The notes below the pieces were generated by a model. It was not told the origin of the DNA and ran no database searches. It worked only from the letters and a program-made list of their open reading frames with translations. The position numbers and the translations under genes are program-made. Positions 14,646 through 24,633 of a stretch of DNA of 64,000 nt are shown in pieces. The stretch is from WGAL01 sp964570865. GTDB taxonomy: Bacteria; Bacteroidota; Ignavibacteria; Ignavibacteriales; Melioribacteraceae. Every line of letters begins with the position of its first letter. Positions within the stretch are counted from its first letter, which is position 1. Where the stretch lies: positions 46,189-110,188 of the forward strand of contig CAZMZM010000001.1 of NCBI GenBank assembly GCA_964570865.1, given 5' to 3'.

Positions 14646-15512
14646 TTATTTAAATAATTGTAAGACTTGTTGTGGAGACATGTTCAATTGAGACAACATT
14701 GCGGTAGCAGCTTGTCCCAAGATACTGCCTCTTGTTGCCTTCAGTTGTTCCATAGCCATATCTGCATCAAACAAACGACTAACGCTCGATTCAGCATTTG
14801 TAATTGAAACATTTAGTGTTTGTTCCTTAATGTCAAGACGTTGTGTATTGTTACCAATACTTCCTAAAGCACTTGATACTGCTGATTTCAAACTTGTTAA
14901 TGCCGTTTGTAAAGCATCAATTCCTGAACCGGAAGTAGTACAAGTAAGTGTTGAAGCGGAAATATTTGCAAAACTGCCTAACGATGACGAAATACCGGAA
15001 GCATATCCACCAGCGCCTGTGCTTGCTAATGAACTGGCAAAATTAAGTTGCAAAGTATCTGTCGATTCTCCTACCTGGAAAGTAAATCCGGAACCGGCGG
15101 AAGAATATAAGAGATTAGTATTATTAAATTTAGTATTCTTAATTGTTTTGTTAATCTCTTTTGCAAGTGCCTGAATATCACTTGCTAACGCTGTTCTATC
15201 TGCAGTCGGGTTAGTTGAATCAGAAAGTTTTCCGTCAATCTTAACAAGCAGATCGTTCATTGCAAGTAACGCTCCTTCGGCAGTTGCCATCATATCTTTT
15301 GCAGCGCTTACATTACTCTTTGCAGCTTTCATTACGGAAATTTTTCCTTTCAGTGATGTACCAACATTAAATCCGGATGTATCATCAGCTACATGCATGA
15401 TTTTTTTGCCTGAGGCAAGTCTCAATTGTGCTTGGGTAGTATCTTGATTAACCTTTGCCAATTGGTAGTAGGCTCTTAGAGCATCGATGTTTGTGTTAAT
15501 ACGAAAGCCCAT
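14646..15512 (-). CDS. fliC: Flagellin 3
   Basis: 288 residues, same architecture as flagellins 1 and 2 but clearly diverged (MGFRINTNIDALRAYYQLAK, RLFDADMAMEQLKATRGSIL, QLNMSPQQVLQLFK). Again one Cys (191) at the same place. It starts 3 bases after the stop of the large TPR-glycosyltransferase gene and is followed by a fliS gene. It lacks the hairpin leader and the GGAGG context of the tandem pair, having AAGGAG instead. No sigma-28 box was found just upstream, so it is likely expressed from the glycosyltransferase gene's promoter or one inside that gene. It may be a minor or earlier-stage filament protein (inference). Confidence 0.96.
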   Translation of the reverse strand: MGFRINTNIDALRAYYQLAKVNQDTTQAQLRLASGKKIMHVADDTSGFNVGTSLKGKISVMKAAKSNVSAAKDMMATAEGALLAMNDLLVKIDGKLSDSTNPTADRTALASDIQALAKEINKTIKNTKFNNTNLLYSSAGSGFTFQVGESTDTLQLNFASSLASTGAGGYASGISSSLGSFANISASTLTCTTSGSGIDALQTALTSLKSAVSSALGSIGNNTQRLDIKEQTLNVSITNAESSVSRLFDADMAMEQLKATRGSILGQAATAMLSQLNMSPQQVLQLFK

Positions 15513-15515
15513 ATT

Positions 15516-18500
15516 TTAACTCCTTTTTTTGTTATTATTATTGTTAATTGAACTCCATTTCATTGGATTCATTTTATCTAAAACTTTGTTAATAACGTCT
15601 TTCCAATTATTCAATTCTTTTTGTCTAAAAATTTCAATTTCCGGATACCAAATTGTGTTATCTTCAATACCCCACCGCCAGTCAGCTTTTGCGGATAACA
15701 GCAAATAAGTTTTAACATTTAATGCTCCGGCAAGATGTACAACCGACGTATCAATCGTAATCATTAAATCTAAATTCTTCAAAATCGCAGCCGTATCGGA
15801 AAAATCTTTTATTGCTTCCGATAAATCTTTAATCCCTAAATATTCCATCTTCTGCCGGTCACGAGCAGCCGCTTTGCCAACTTGAAGCGAGTAAAATTTA
15901 AAGCCGGCACCAATGTATTGGAACGCTGCAAAATCTTCGATTGAAGATGATCGATGTGCATTAAACAAAGGTGTTTTCCCTTCCCAAACCAGTCCGACTT
16001 TTATTTTATTGTTATTAAAAAATCTTCTCTTAAAATATTTAGATTTACTTTCATCTACCCTTAAGTAGCTTTCGTCCATCCGGCATTCTTCTTTTGACAG
16101 AGAAAAATAATTTGGCAAACTCAACAAAGGGAAATGATAATCATAATCAATTCCGGCATCATCAAAGGACTCTCTCGGAATTGCTTTATCTACACCGACA
16201 CAATTTTCCATTAGCGGGGTTAGAGCGGCATGAGTCTGCAAGATTATTTCCGCCCCTTTATTTTTTAATAATTTGACGAAACGCGAAAATTGAATTGTAT
16301 CTCCATATCCTTGCTCATCATAAAGCAGGATTTTCTTCCCATCAACATTTTGATTAGTAAGTTCCTCTTTCGAAAAACTTCTTTTTGTGTAATTATCTAA
16401 CTTGCGTCTCCACTCATAATATTTGAAGCCTTTTTCATATTCTCCGGTCATCAAATATAAAAGTGATTTATTAAAATTTGCTTGGGCGTTGTCGGAATTG
16501 CCGGTAAGAATTCCGGTGAGTAAATCAAGCGCATCGTTAAATTTTTGTTTGTACATATATGTATTTGCTAAATTTAACTCGGCATCAATAAAATTACTAT
16601 CGAGTTTTATTGCTCTTGTGAAATAATCAATGGCTTCGTCTAATTTACCTTGAGCGTCACTAATCAAACCAAGGTTATTATAAACAGCCGGTTTATCTTT
16701 TGAAATCAGCAAAGCAATCTTCAAAAATCTATTAGCGGCAGAATAGTGCCCCAAATCTTTTAAAGCAACTCCAATGTTATTTAGCGCATCAAAATTTTCC
16801 GGAGTAATCTCAAGCAATGCGCTGTAGTATTTTACAGCCTCTTCCAATTTCCCTAACCGCTGTTTAACAAAAGCCAGTTTAAAACAAAATTCCGGATTAT
16901 CCTCAAACTGAAAGATATAATCAGAGAGCAATGTTTCTGCCGTTTTTAAATCCCCGTTGGCAAGATAAGTCTCCGTTTCTGCAAATATCTTTTCGGGAGA
17001 TATTTTTTCGACTATTTTAACGGAGATTTCATGTAAATCTTTATTTACTTTCTTAATCAAACCGCCCCAATTTCCTTCTTCCGTTTGACGATAAAGCTTT
17101 GCATTTTTGTACCAATATGATGTCTCTCCGTCAAACGTCCAACGCCAGTCACAATATTTTGGAAGCAATACCCAAGTAGGAATATTCATCGAAGCGGAAA
17201 TATGAAGTAAAGCAGTATCAACAGAGATTACTAAATCGAGATTTGAGATAATTGCCGCAACATCCCAGAGCGACTCGTTGATTATTTGGATATTTGAAAA
17301 ATTCTTTTCTGCTTCTGCTAAAAATGTATCATGAGAATCTTTTTCGAAGATTAAAAAATTTATCTCCTTGTTTGAAAGCAATAATGATAAAGCTTCCTTA
17401 TCCATCGAGCGGCGTTTGCTCGTCGGAGTTTTGGAATCGGTATGCCAAGCCAAACCAACATTTAACATCCCTTTTTTTAGTACACGTTTCCAGCTGTTTT
17501 TCAGACTTTCATCTACCTTAAAAATTTCATCAGTCTGTTTAAAATCCGCTTCATTTTCCAATCCAAATACCTTAGGAAGATTCATTATGGAGGAGTAATA
17601 ATCAGCATCGTTTGTCTTTTGAGTTGTAACTTCATCAACAAATGGCGAAGTTTCAAAAAATGGCTTTAATGCCTGAGTTGTTCCGATTATGACATATAAT
17701 CCTTTTTCCTTAACATTTTTTAGAAACCGCATAAATTGAATTGAATCGCCAATACCTTGTTCGGTGTATATTAAAATTCTTTTGCCTGCCGCTTCTTCTC
17801 CTTCCCATTTCTTAATATCGTCAGGCTCGAAAATTTCCTTGGAAAGAACATATTCATATTCTGCAAATCCGTTCTTAAAATCTTTTTGCGTTAAATAAGT
17901 AAAACTTTTCCCTACGTGAGCGGCAACCAAATCATCCTGAGCAATTGCTTTATCATAAATTTCAATTGCTGAGTCAAACTTTTTTGTAAAATACAGATTG
18001 TTAGCGTAATTTAAGAGGTAACCTACATTGTTATTTTGTTCAATTGCTTTCTCAAGATATTTTTCCGCTTCTTCATATCGTCCATTACCTTGAAGTACAC
18101 ATCCAAATTCGTTCAAATATTCACTGTTATTATCCTTCTGAATCAATTGTAGATAATACTTTTCAGCGGCTTTCTTATTTCCGAACCTGTTTTCCAATCT
18201 TGCAAGTTCAAGCAAACCCGCTTTTTCATCCGGACAATTTTCAAAGAGTTTTTCGAGATATTTTATTGATAATGAATAATTTTCTACCTCCTTTTCAATT
18301 AAACCTGTTGCCAAAAGGACAGTACAATCCTCCGGATTGTTTTCCAGATACTTTTCAAAATAGATTAATGCCGATTTTATTTTTCCATCATCATACAATT
18401 TTAAACCGTAAGATTTTAACAAAGCTAATTGCTGTTCCTGTTCTTTTTTATGGAGCATAACTTTTTGCTCTAAATCATGATTAATCTTTTGAAATACCTT

Positions 18501-20234
18501 ATTCCATTGCCCTGTTTCATTCTGGCGATATAATTTCATCGATTTATACCACTCTGTGGTCCTTCCCGAAGTTCCCCATCTCCAATCTGAAATTTTCGAA
18601 ACAGGCATCCAAACTACTTTCCCCATTGCTCCGGCTAAATGTGCAACAGCAGAATCAATAGAAATTATCAAATCAAGTTGTTCGATAAACTGAGCAGTAT
18701 CATAGAAGGAATTTAGCTTGTCCGATAAATCGGTAATGCCAATTTTTACAAGTTCAGCTCTCTCCTCCTCGCTAACATTCTTCTGGAGCGAGTAGAAGAC
18801 AACTTCATTGTTTTTATATATTTTTTCAAATAACTCTAATTTAACAGAGCGTTTAAAATCGTACATATGTTCGGGGCTACCCCTCCAAACTATTCCCACT
18901 TTTAACTTATTGTGTGTATTTAACTTGAATTCTGTTTCAACGGGATTAATTTTCAAATAAGGCGAATTACAATTGCAAGGAAATTGCTTTATGATTTTGG
19001 GAATACTCATCAGAAAAACTTTATAATCGGCATCATGAATTTCGTTTACTTCTTCGGTAACTTCGTCTGCTAAATTATTTTCGGCAAATAGTTTGCATAA
19101 GGGGCGCCAAGTTTGCAGTACAACATATGCACCGAGTTCTTTTAATTTGGATAAATATCTTACAAACTGAATTGCATCACCCAAACCTTGTTCCGCTAAA
19201 ACAACAATCTTTTTACTTTTTAAAGATTCGCCTTTCCAAAATTTGGTACCGGGCAACGGAATTTCTCTATCCCAAGTTTTAATTCTCCACTCATATTCAT
19301 CAAGTGCTTCTTTATATTTTCCTACTGCAAACAAAAGCAAAGAATAATTAAAATGGGTGATTGCGTCATTATTATTTTTCTTTAATACTTCAGAATATAA
19401 TTCTTCAGATTTTTCAAATCTTCCAAGTTCAAAAAATGTTGTCGCCAAATTAACTTTTGCATCCGGATTTTCTGGTTCGAGAGACAATACCTCTTTTAAA
19501 ATATTTTTTGAATCTTCAAACTTTCCAAGGTAGTGAAACACTATTCCTAAATTTGTAAGTACATTTGGTTGATTCGGTTTAATTCTCAATGAAGCTTTAA
19601 AATATTCTTTAGCCTTCTTCCAATCTCTGTTTTTTTTATACATATTGCCTAAAGCAAAGGAGGCCTCTGGACTAACAGGGTTTTCATTTAAACTCTTTTT
19701 ATAGTAATTAATAGCATTCACGTCATCATTAAGCTGTTGATAACAATAGCCGATATTATATAGAGCTAAAAAATTGCCGGGATTTACCAAAACCGCGTTT
19801 CTAAAATATCCGATTGCTTTTTCACACTCTTGTTTTTTACGACAGATAATTCCCAAGTTGAAATTTGCACTAAAATTCATCGGCCTGATTTCAAGAGCTT
19901 CTTCGTAATAAAACTCTGCGGCTTTTAACTCTCCGAGTTTATAATATATTGTTCCCAATTCAACAAAAAGTTCAGGGTCTCTTGAATCTAATTCAATCCC
20001 TCTTTTTAAATATTCCGCCGCTTTTGCATAGCTCTTAAAGTTCATATACACATTTGACAGAAGCAAGTAAAGTTCCGGTGTTTCACCATGCTCGGCAGCT
20101 TCCAGTAGGTCTTCGCGCGCCTGCTTAATGTTATTGTTTGTAATCGATTCCTTACCTTTGTCTAAGTAATAGGCGAAAGGATTAGTTTCCTTAACAAATT
20201 CCTTTTTGTCGATATGTTCTTGTTGTTCAACCAA
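15516..20234 (-). CDS. Giant three-unit TPR / GT9-like glycosyltransferase, probable flagellin glycosylation
   Basis: 1572 residues in three copies of one unit. TPR arrays at about 50-320, 605-800 and 1080-1285 are each followed by a glycosyltransferase-like domain at about 335-590, 810-1070 and 1295-1555. Each transferase domain shows (V/L)xxxEQGxGDxIQFxRF near its start and DLxIxxDtxxxHLAG then DWRW and an xxYRQ end. This resembles heptosyltransferase/GT9 folds seen in TPR-fused bacterial enzymes. The tail is Asn/Lys-rich. It is cytoplasmic with no signal peptide. The start is a TTG with no clear ribosome binding site and is uncertain. A 3-base gap to flagellin 3 suggests it O-glycosylates flagellin or assembles its glycan (inference). 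Whether all three catalytic units are active cannot be judged. Confidence 0.82.
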   Translation of the reverse strand: MVEQQEHIDKKEFVKETNPFAYYLDKGKESITNNNIKQAREDLLEAAEHGETPELYLLLSNVYMNFKSYAKAAEYLKRGIELDSRDPELFVELGTIYYKLGELKAAEFYYEEALEIRPMNFSANFNLGIICRKKQECEKAIGYFRNAVLVNPGNFLALYNIGYCYQQLNDDVNAINYYKKSLNENPVSPEASFALGNMYKKNRDWKKAKEYFKASLRIKPNQPNVLTNLGIVFHYLGKFEDSKNILKEVLSLEPENPDAKVNLATTFFELGRFEKSEELYSEVLKKNNNDAITHFNYSLLLFAVGKYKEALDEYEWRIKTWDREIPLPGTKFWKGESLKSKKIVVLAEQGLGDAIQFVRYLSKLKELGAYVVLQTWRPLCKLFAENNLADEVTEEVNEIHDADYKVFLMSIPKIIKQFPCNCNSPYLKINPVETEFKLNTHNKLKVGIVWRGSPEHMYDFKRSVKLELFEKIYKNNEVVFYSLQKNVSEEERAELVKIGITDLSDKLNSFYDTAQFIEQLDLIISIDSAVAHLAGAMGKVVWMPVSKISDWRWGTSGRTTEWYKSMKLYRQNETGQWNKVFQKINHDLEQKVMLHKKEQEQQLALLKSYGLKLYDDGKIKSALIYFEKYLENNPEDCTVLLATGLIEKEVENYSLSIKYLEKLFENCPDEKAGLLELARLENRFGNKKAAEKYYLQLIQKDNNSEYLNEFGCVLQGNGRYEEAEKYLEKAIEQNNNVGYLLNYANNLYFTKKFDSAIEIYDKAIAQDDLVAAHVGKSFTYLTQKDFKNGFAEYEYVLSKEIFEPDDIKKWEGEEAAGKRILIYTEQGIGDSIQFMRFLKNVKEKGLYVIIGTTQALKPFFETSPFVDEVTTQKTNDADYYSSIMNLPKVFGLENEADFKQTDEIFKVDESLKNSWKRVLKKGMLNVGLAWHTDSKTPTSKRRSMDKEALSLLLSNKEINFLIFEKDSHDTFLAEAEKNFSNIQIINESLWDVAAIISNLDLVISVDTALLHISASMNIPTWVLLPKYCDWRWTFDGETSYWYKNAKLYRQTEEGNWGGLIKKVNKDLHEISVKIVEKISPEKIFAETETYLANGDLKTAETLLSDYIFQFEDNPEFCFKLAFVKQRLGKLEEAVKYYSALLEITPENFDALNNIGVALKDLGHYSAANRFLKIALLISKDKPAVYNNLGLISDAQGKLDEAIDYFTRAIKLDSNFIDAELNLANTYMYKQKFNDALDLLTGILTGNSDNAQANFNKSLLYLMTGEYEKGFKYYEWRRKLDNYTKRSFSKEELTNQNVDGKKILLYDEQGYGDTIQFSRFVKLLKNKGAEIILQTHAALTPLMENCVGVDKAIPRESFDDAGIDYDYHFPLLSLPNYFSLSKEECRMDESYLRVDESKSKYFKRRFFNNNKIKVGLVWEGKTPLFNAHRSSSIEDFAAFQYIGAGFKFYSLQVGKAAARDRQKMEYLGIKDLSEAIKDFSDTAAILKNLDLMITIDTSVVHLAGALNVKTYLLLSAKADWRWGIEDNTIWYPEIEIFRQKELNNWKDVINKVLDKMNPMKWSSINNNNNKKRS

Positions 20235-20501
20235 AGTTAATTTTATTTTTCTTGCTCTGTTTTTTCAATTATCGGGCCAAAAAATATTTTTACAGTTTTT
20301 TCTCGTTTTCATCTTTTTTATTCATTTTTCTTCTTTTTCTTCGATTGTTGAATTTTTCTTTTTTGCTTTGGACTTATGAACAGGTGGTTAATATTATGCA
20401 TTTTTTTTTGTTGATTGGCGAATCCAATTCGGATTCAATATTTTTTTTGGTATTTTATTTGTAGTATTATTTAATAATATAAAATTAGCCGGAAGATTTG
20501 T
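20235..20501. other. Divergent intergenic region between two glycosyltransferase genes
   Basis: 267 bases, extremely T-rich on the plus strand. It must hold promoters for both genes. A CCCGATAA (minus strand, 20276-20269) resembles a sigma-28 -10 box, but no TAAA-type -35 lies at the right distance, so I do not call it a promoter. No hairpin or credible small gene seen. Confidence 0.5.
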
Positions 20502-22532
20502 ATGAAAAAAATATGGTTTTATTATGTTTATTATCCAGTTACAACAGCTGTATATTTTGAAAGAGCTTTAAGGAAAAAACATGATGTTGTAACAGTGGGC
20601 CCAAGTTTACCCGAATCCTTTATTTCCCATTGGAATTTGGAAAATATGAAACTACCAATACTCCCTCAAAATATCCCAACAGATTTTGAACCGGATATTT
20701 TAGCATTATATAATATGACTGAAAATGAAAAAAAACCGGAAATATTTATTTGGGTTGAATCCGTTGGTCATATGTTACCTAAAAATGTTTCTTCACTTCC
20801 TATTCCTACTGCTTCTTATTGGATTGATAGCCACTTACATTTAAATAATCATGTAAAACTGGCATTAAATTTTGATTACGTTTTTATTGCACAAAAAGAA
20901 TATATTGAAGATTTCAAGAAGGCAGGAAATAAAAACGTTTTTTGGTTACCGCTTGGAGCTGATCCCGAAATTCACGACAAATTCTCTTCCTCTAAAAAAC
21001 ATGAAATTGGTTTTGTCGGCTCAATCCCTCCCGAATCACGTAGAAATGCTTTACTTAACAAGCTCATGACAAAATTTCCTCTATTCAAGGAAAGAGCTTT
21101 TTGGACTGAAATGTCCAAACATTTTTCTGAATCTAAAATTGCATTTAATAACGCTATCCGTAATGACTTAAATATGCGTTTTTTTGAAACTATGTCAACC
21201 GGAACTTTCCTATTATCAGATATGACGAAGAATAGCGGACAAACAGAACTATTTAAAGATGGAGAAGATTATGCGAGTTACGATGATGATCTGATTGAAA
21301 ATGTGGTTCAATTTTATCTTGAGAATGATGAATTGAGGGAGGCAATTGCAAAACGCGGGATGGAGATTGTTCGGAACGCCCATAAATATTCTGACAGAGC
21401 TGATGAATTAGTAAAAGTCATTGCCGGAGAAAAAGAAAGGACCTCTACAGTGGAAGAACTCCGGCAAAAATCGATACGGTTTGTAAGTGTAAGTAGTTCA
21501 AAAGTAAATAAATTAAAGCGTAGTTTTGTAATTCCCGTTATTGATTATGCCCCTGCAAGTCAATATAACATTAAAACTTTGCTTGATGACCTTGAAAAAA
21601 TTGAGGGAGAAGTAATAGTCGTATTTAATTCCGAAAAGGTTGCTTCCGAGCTAAAGGATGACCCGCGTATCGATTACTACGCTATCATGAAAAAAAATGT
21701 GGGCGTTTCCCGTGCTTGGAATATCGGACTTAATATCGCCAGAACTCCAATTGTTTTCTTTATTAACTCGGATGTACATATTGAAAAAGATACAATTACG
21801 GATATTGAAAAAGCTATTATTTCCTTACCCGATGCAGCTATGGTTGGACCTCAAGGTTCCTTTTTCCATTTTGAAAGCCTTAGTGATTTGCTTTATTTCG
21901 ATAAAGACAAGTATAGTTCTATCCAAATAGTAGATGCAGTATCCGGATTTCTATTTGGAATAAGAAAAAAATATTTTGACCGATTTAACTTTCGATTTGA
22001 AAACGACTTTACCCCCTGTTACTTTGAGGAGTGGGACATTGGGCTTCAGATAAAAAAAGCCGGATTAAAAAGTTACGTCATTCCTTCATTCAACTATGAT
22101 CACGAATGGAGCGGAAGTATAAGATCAATGCAGAAAATCAGTTACTATGATAAAGCTGAAACTCCAACTGTAATTCATAGTAGAAACATGACTTTGATTA
22201 AAGCAAAATGGAAAAAAATAGCAGAGGAAGAAGATAATGGCAACTTGCCGTTAGTTAGCGAATGGGTGAATTTTGCACTATCTTTAAGTAAAGAGGCAAT
22301 AGCAAATAACCGATTGGATTGGGCTGAACAATTATTTCTAAAAATTATGGAATTCTATCCGGAACTGCCTATTGGATATAAAAATCTCGGGATACTCTAC
22401 TTTTCACAAGGAAAATATAATGAAGCTTTTGAACATCTTAGTAAAGCCAATAATATTGAGCCTGAAGATGAATTTGTAAAAAAGTATCTCGAAGAGATAA
22501 AACAAAAAACGGATAAGACTGAATTATCTTGA
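20502..22532 (+). CDS. Two-domain glycosyltransferase (CgeB-like + GT2) with TPR tail
   Basis: 676 residues. Part 1 (1-310) resembles CgeB-type GT4 enzymes, with HEIGFVGSIPPESR (167-180) and the acceptor-end motif LNMRFFETMSTGTFLLSD followed by GEDYASYDD. Part 2 (about 340-600) is a GT2 fold, with SFVIPVIDYAP, VGVSRAWNIGLNIA and NSDVHIEKD (DxD-like at 422-426), then EEWDIGLQIKKAG. Part 3 (610-670) has TPR helices. It is cytoplasmic. The divergent position next to the TPR-glycosyltransferase and flagellin 3 suggests glycan assembly for flagellin; envelope polysaccharide is the alternative. It ends 49 bases before the PorQ-like gene. Confidence 0.82.
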   Translation: MKKIWFYYVYYPVTTAVYFERALRKKHDVVTVGPSLPESFISHWNLENMKLPILPQNIPTDFEPDILALYNMTENEKKPEIFIWVESVGHMLPKNVSSLPIPTASYWIDSHLHLNNHVKLALNFDYVFIAQKEYIEDFKKAGNKNVFWLPLGADPEIHDKFSSSKKHEIGFVGSIPPESRRNALLNKLMTKFPLFKERAFWTEMSKHFSESKIAFNNAIRNDLNMRFFETMSTGTFLLSDMTKNSGQTELFKDGEDYASYDDDLIENVVQFYLENDELREAIAKRGMEIVRNAHKYSDRADELVKVIAGEKERTSTVEELRQKSIRFVSVSSSKVNKLKRSFVIPVIDYAPASQYNIKTLLDDLEKIEGEVIVVFNSEKVASELKDDPRIDYYAIMKKNVGVSRAWNIGLNIARTPIVFFINSDVHIEKDTITDIEKAIISLPDAAMVGPQGSFFHFESLSDLLYFDKDKYSSIQIVDAVSGFLFGIRKKYFDRFNFRFENDFTPCYFEEWDIGLQIKKAGLKSYVIPSFNYDHEWSGSIRSMQKISYYDKAETPTVIHSRNMTLIKAKWKKIAEEEDNGNLPLVSEWVNFALSLSKEAIANNRLDWAEQLFLKIMEFYPELPIGYKNLGILYFSQGKYNEAFEHLSKANNIEPEDEFVKKYLEEIKQKTDKTELS

Positions 22533-22581
22533 TTTTATCTGACTTTATCACTAAACTTGAAAATAAATATTTGGAGTTTGG

Positions 22582-23505
22582 ATGTTTCGATTTTTGAGTT
22601 TAGTTCTATTGATTTCCGTTTCAGTATCAGCTCAAACTACATACAATTTTTTATCTGTTGATAACAGCCCTCGCGCCGCGGCAGTAGCCGGCGGATTTGT
22701 TGCCGCCACTGAAGACGCTAACGTTATTTTTTACAATCCGGCAGGTATTAATACATTAAAAGCAAATCCAATCTCTTTTTCCTTCTTAAAACATTTGGAA
22801 GGGATAAATTCACTAAGTTTAGCCGCTTCGCATTCCTTTAACAATATCGGACGTTTATCTGCCGGAGTTCAATATATCAATTACGGCTCTTTCATTGCAT
22901 CCGATAAATACGGAAATAAAACAGGTACTTTTAATGCCTCCGAATTTGCTCTATCGGTAGGTTATGGAAATATGATTGATGAAAATTTTTACTACGGTGC
23001 CAACGTTCGTTTTATCTACTCCGGAATTGAAAATTATTCATCTACCGGAGTTTCGGCGGACATTGGTTTACTTTATTTAATTCCTCAATCGAAATGGAGT
23101 TTCGGTTTCTCAGTTTTAAATATCGGTAAACAACTTTCTAATTATTACGATATTCAAGAATCTCTTCCGATGGATGTTAGAGTTGGGATGACAAAGGAAC
23201 TTGCCCATTTGCCCCTTAAGTTTTACTTTTCAATAAATCATTTGGCTAATTCATACGATAACATTAAAGACAGGTTCTCTGCTTGGACTGTCGGTGGCGA
23301 ATTAAAATTAAGCCGCTCTTTTTGGCTCCGCTTAGGTTATGATAATGCCAAGCGAGATGATTTAAGTCTCGGGCTTTCCTTCGGTATTGCGGGATTTAGT
23401 GCAGGTTTTGGTCTGAACATTAAAAATTATTTATTGGATTACTCTTTCTCATCATTTGGACCAATTGGCAATCTTCATCGTTTTGGATTAAGTACATCAT
23501 TTTAA
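22582..23505 (+). CDS. PorV/PorQ-family outer-membrane protein
   Basis: 307 residues with signal peptide (MFRFLSLVLLISVSVSAQ). The family signature is near the N-terminus: SPRAAAVAGGFVAATEDANV then FYNPAG, followed by alternating beta-strands and a C-terminal Phe. This matches PorQ/PorV-type 14-strand beta-barrels of the FadL-like group that take part in type IX secretion (family knowledge). GGAG lies before the ATG. Downstream, a convergent TPR gene overlaps it by 9 bases. Which T9SS step it serves is not visible. Confidence 0.8.
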   Translation: MFRFLSLVLLISVSVSAQTTYNFLSVDNSPRAAAVAGGFVAATEDANVIFYNPAGINTLKANPISFSFLKHLEGINSLSLAASHSFNNIGRLSAGVQYINYGSFIASDKYGNKTGTFNASEFALSVGYGNMIDENFYYGANVRFIYSGIENYSSTGVSADIGLLYLIPQSKWSFGFSVLNIGKQLSNYYDIQESLPMDVRVGMTKELAHLPLKFYFSINHLANSYDNIKDRFSAWTVGGELKLSRSFWLRLGYDNAKRDDLSLGLSFGIAGFSAGFGLNIKNYLLDYSFSSFGPIGNLHRFGLSTSF

Positions 23506-24633
23506 TTTTTGCAATGCCGAGAGGCTCTTCTCGGCTTTTTTAATCGAACCTAAATAATTTTCCATCTCCAAAACACGTTTGTAATACTCCTTTGCTTTTT
23601 CGTAATCCTTAATTCTGGTATAAATTATTCCCAAATAAAGAGCTGTGTTTACTTTAAAACCTGAGTCTTTATCTCCGTCAATATCTTCTGAAATTTTCAG
23701 CGATTCAGTAAACTGTTTTATTGCTTCAATATTTCTTTGGTGACGAGCATTTATGTCGGCAAGATAATAAAGCGTACTCCTTTTCAAAGAATAGTTGTAG
23801 CCTCTTTGCCCCGATTTAATTTTTTTGTAAATAACTTTAAATACAGAATCCGCCTTTTCAAACTGAGCCGTTCGAAAATAAATTCTTGCCAAAAAATTTT
23901 CAAACCGTGGATTCTGAGGAAAATCATTAAGAAGTTGCTTGCAATATTTCATCGAAAGAGTATAATCTTTTTCAAAGTCAAAATATATCATCATTAAAAA
24001 ATAACGAGTTTCATATTTTGCATAACGTCCTTTTTCGGCGGCAATTTTCAGTTGAGTTAGTCCCAGTTCCCTATTCCCCGGAGGGAAAAGATACATAAGC
24101 GGTTTCACAAAACTAAATTTTTCAGGAATTATTGCCGCATAGTAATTATAAATCCCCAATCCCAACTGAATATCAAAATTATTGGGATAAAGCTCTGCAA
24201 TTTTCCCTACTATCGGTAATGCGTCTTTCCCGTCCAAAGCGGCATCAACCCAATCTTCCCTTACGCTTAGCAGCCTTCCTCTGAAACCGAGCGAACCACC
24301 CTTATAAAATAATGCATTATAATTATTTTTATCCTTATCCAAAATTGAATCACATTGCTCAATTACGTTCTCTAACTTTTTGTAGAATAATCCATCGAAA
24401 CGCGGATTTTCAAGTTCCAGTAGTATTTGCCACCACGTTACCATTGCATCAAAAAATTTTCCGGCAGGATTATGAGGATCAACTTCTCTGAGTTTATCAA
24501 AGGTAGAGTAAGCCTCCTCGAATTTAATCGAGTATATTTGTTTTATTCCCGCCACAATCAGTGAGTCAACTCTTCCGTTATTTTGAGCATAAACAGAAGT
24601 AATAAGTAGTATGCTAAATAGTAATTTTTTCAT
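23497..24633 (-). CDS. Secreted TPR protein
   Basis: 378 residues: signal peptide MKKLLFSILLITSVYAQ, no lipobox, then helical TPR repeats (FEEAYSTFDKLREVDPHNPA; PRFENFLARIYFRTAQFEKA; ALYLGIIYTRIKDYEKAKEY; YYKRVLEMENYLG). It is probably periplasmic and protein-binding. Its 3' end overlaps the PorQ-like gene on the other strand by 9 bases. No partner domain is seen, so function is unknown. Confidence 0.8.
   Translation of the reverse strand: MKKLLFSILLITSVYAQNNGRVDSLIVAGIKQIYSIKFEEAYSTFDKLREVDPHNPAGKFFDAMVTWWQILLELENPRFDGLFYKKLENVIEQCDSILDKDKNNYNALFYKGGSLGFRGRLLSVREDWVDAALDGKDALPIVGKIAELYPNNFDIQLGLGIYNYYAAIIPEKFSFVKPLMYLFPPGNRELGLTQLKIAAEKGRYAKYETRYFLMMIYFDFEKDYTLSMKYCKQLLNDFPQNPRFENFLARIYFRTAQFEKADSVFKVIYKKIKSGQRGYNYSLKRSTLYYLADINARHQRNIEAIKQFTESLKISEDIDGDKDSGFKVNTALYLGIIYTRIKDYEKAKEYYKRVLEMENYLGSIKKAEKSLSALQKLK

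Noticed and set aside
20269..20276. CCCGATAA as a sigma-28 -10 box for the TPR-glycosyltransferase
   Set aside because: No TAAA-type -35 box at an 11-12 base spacer; the nearest TAAA is about 3 bases too close.
20252..20464. 70-codon Phe/Leu-rich frame in the divergent region
   Set aside because: Product of a T-rich tract; no ribosome binding site and no plausible domain structure.
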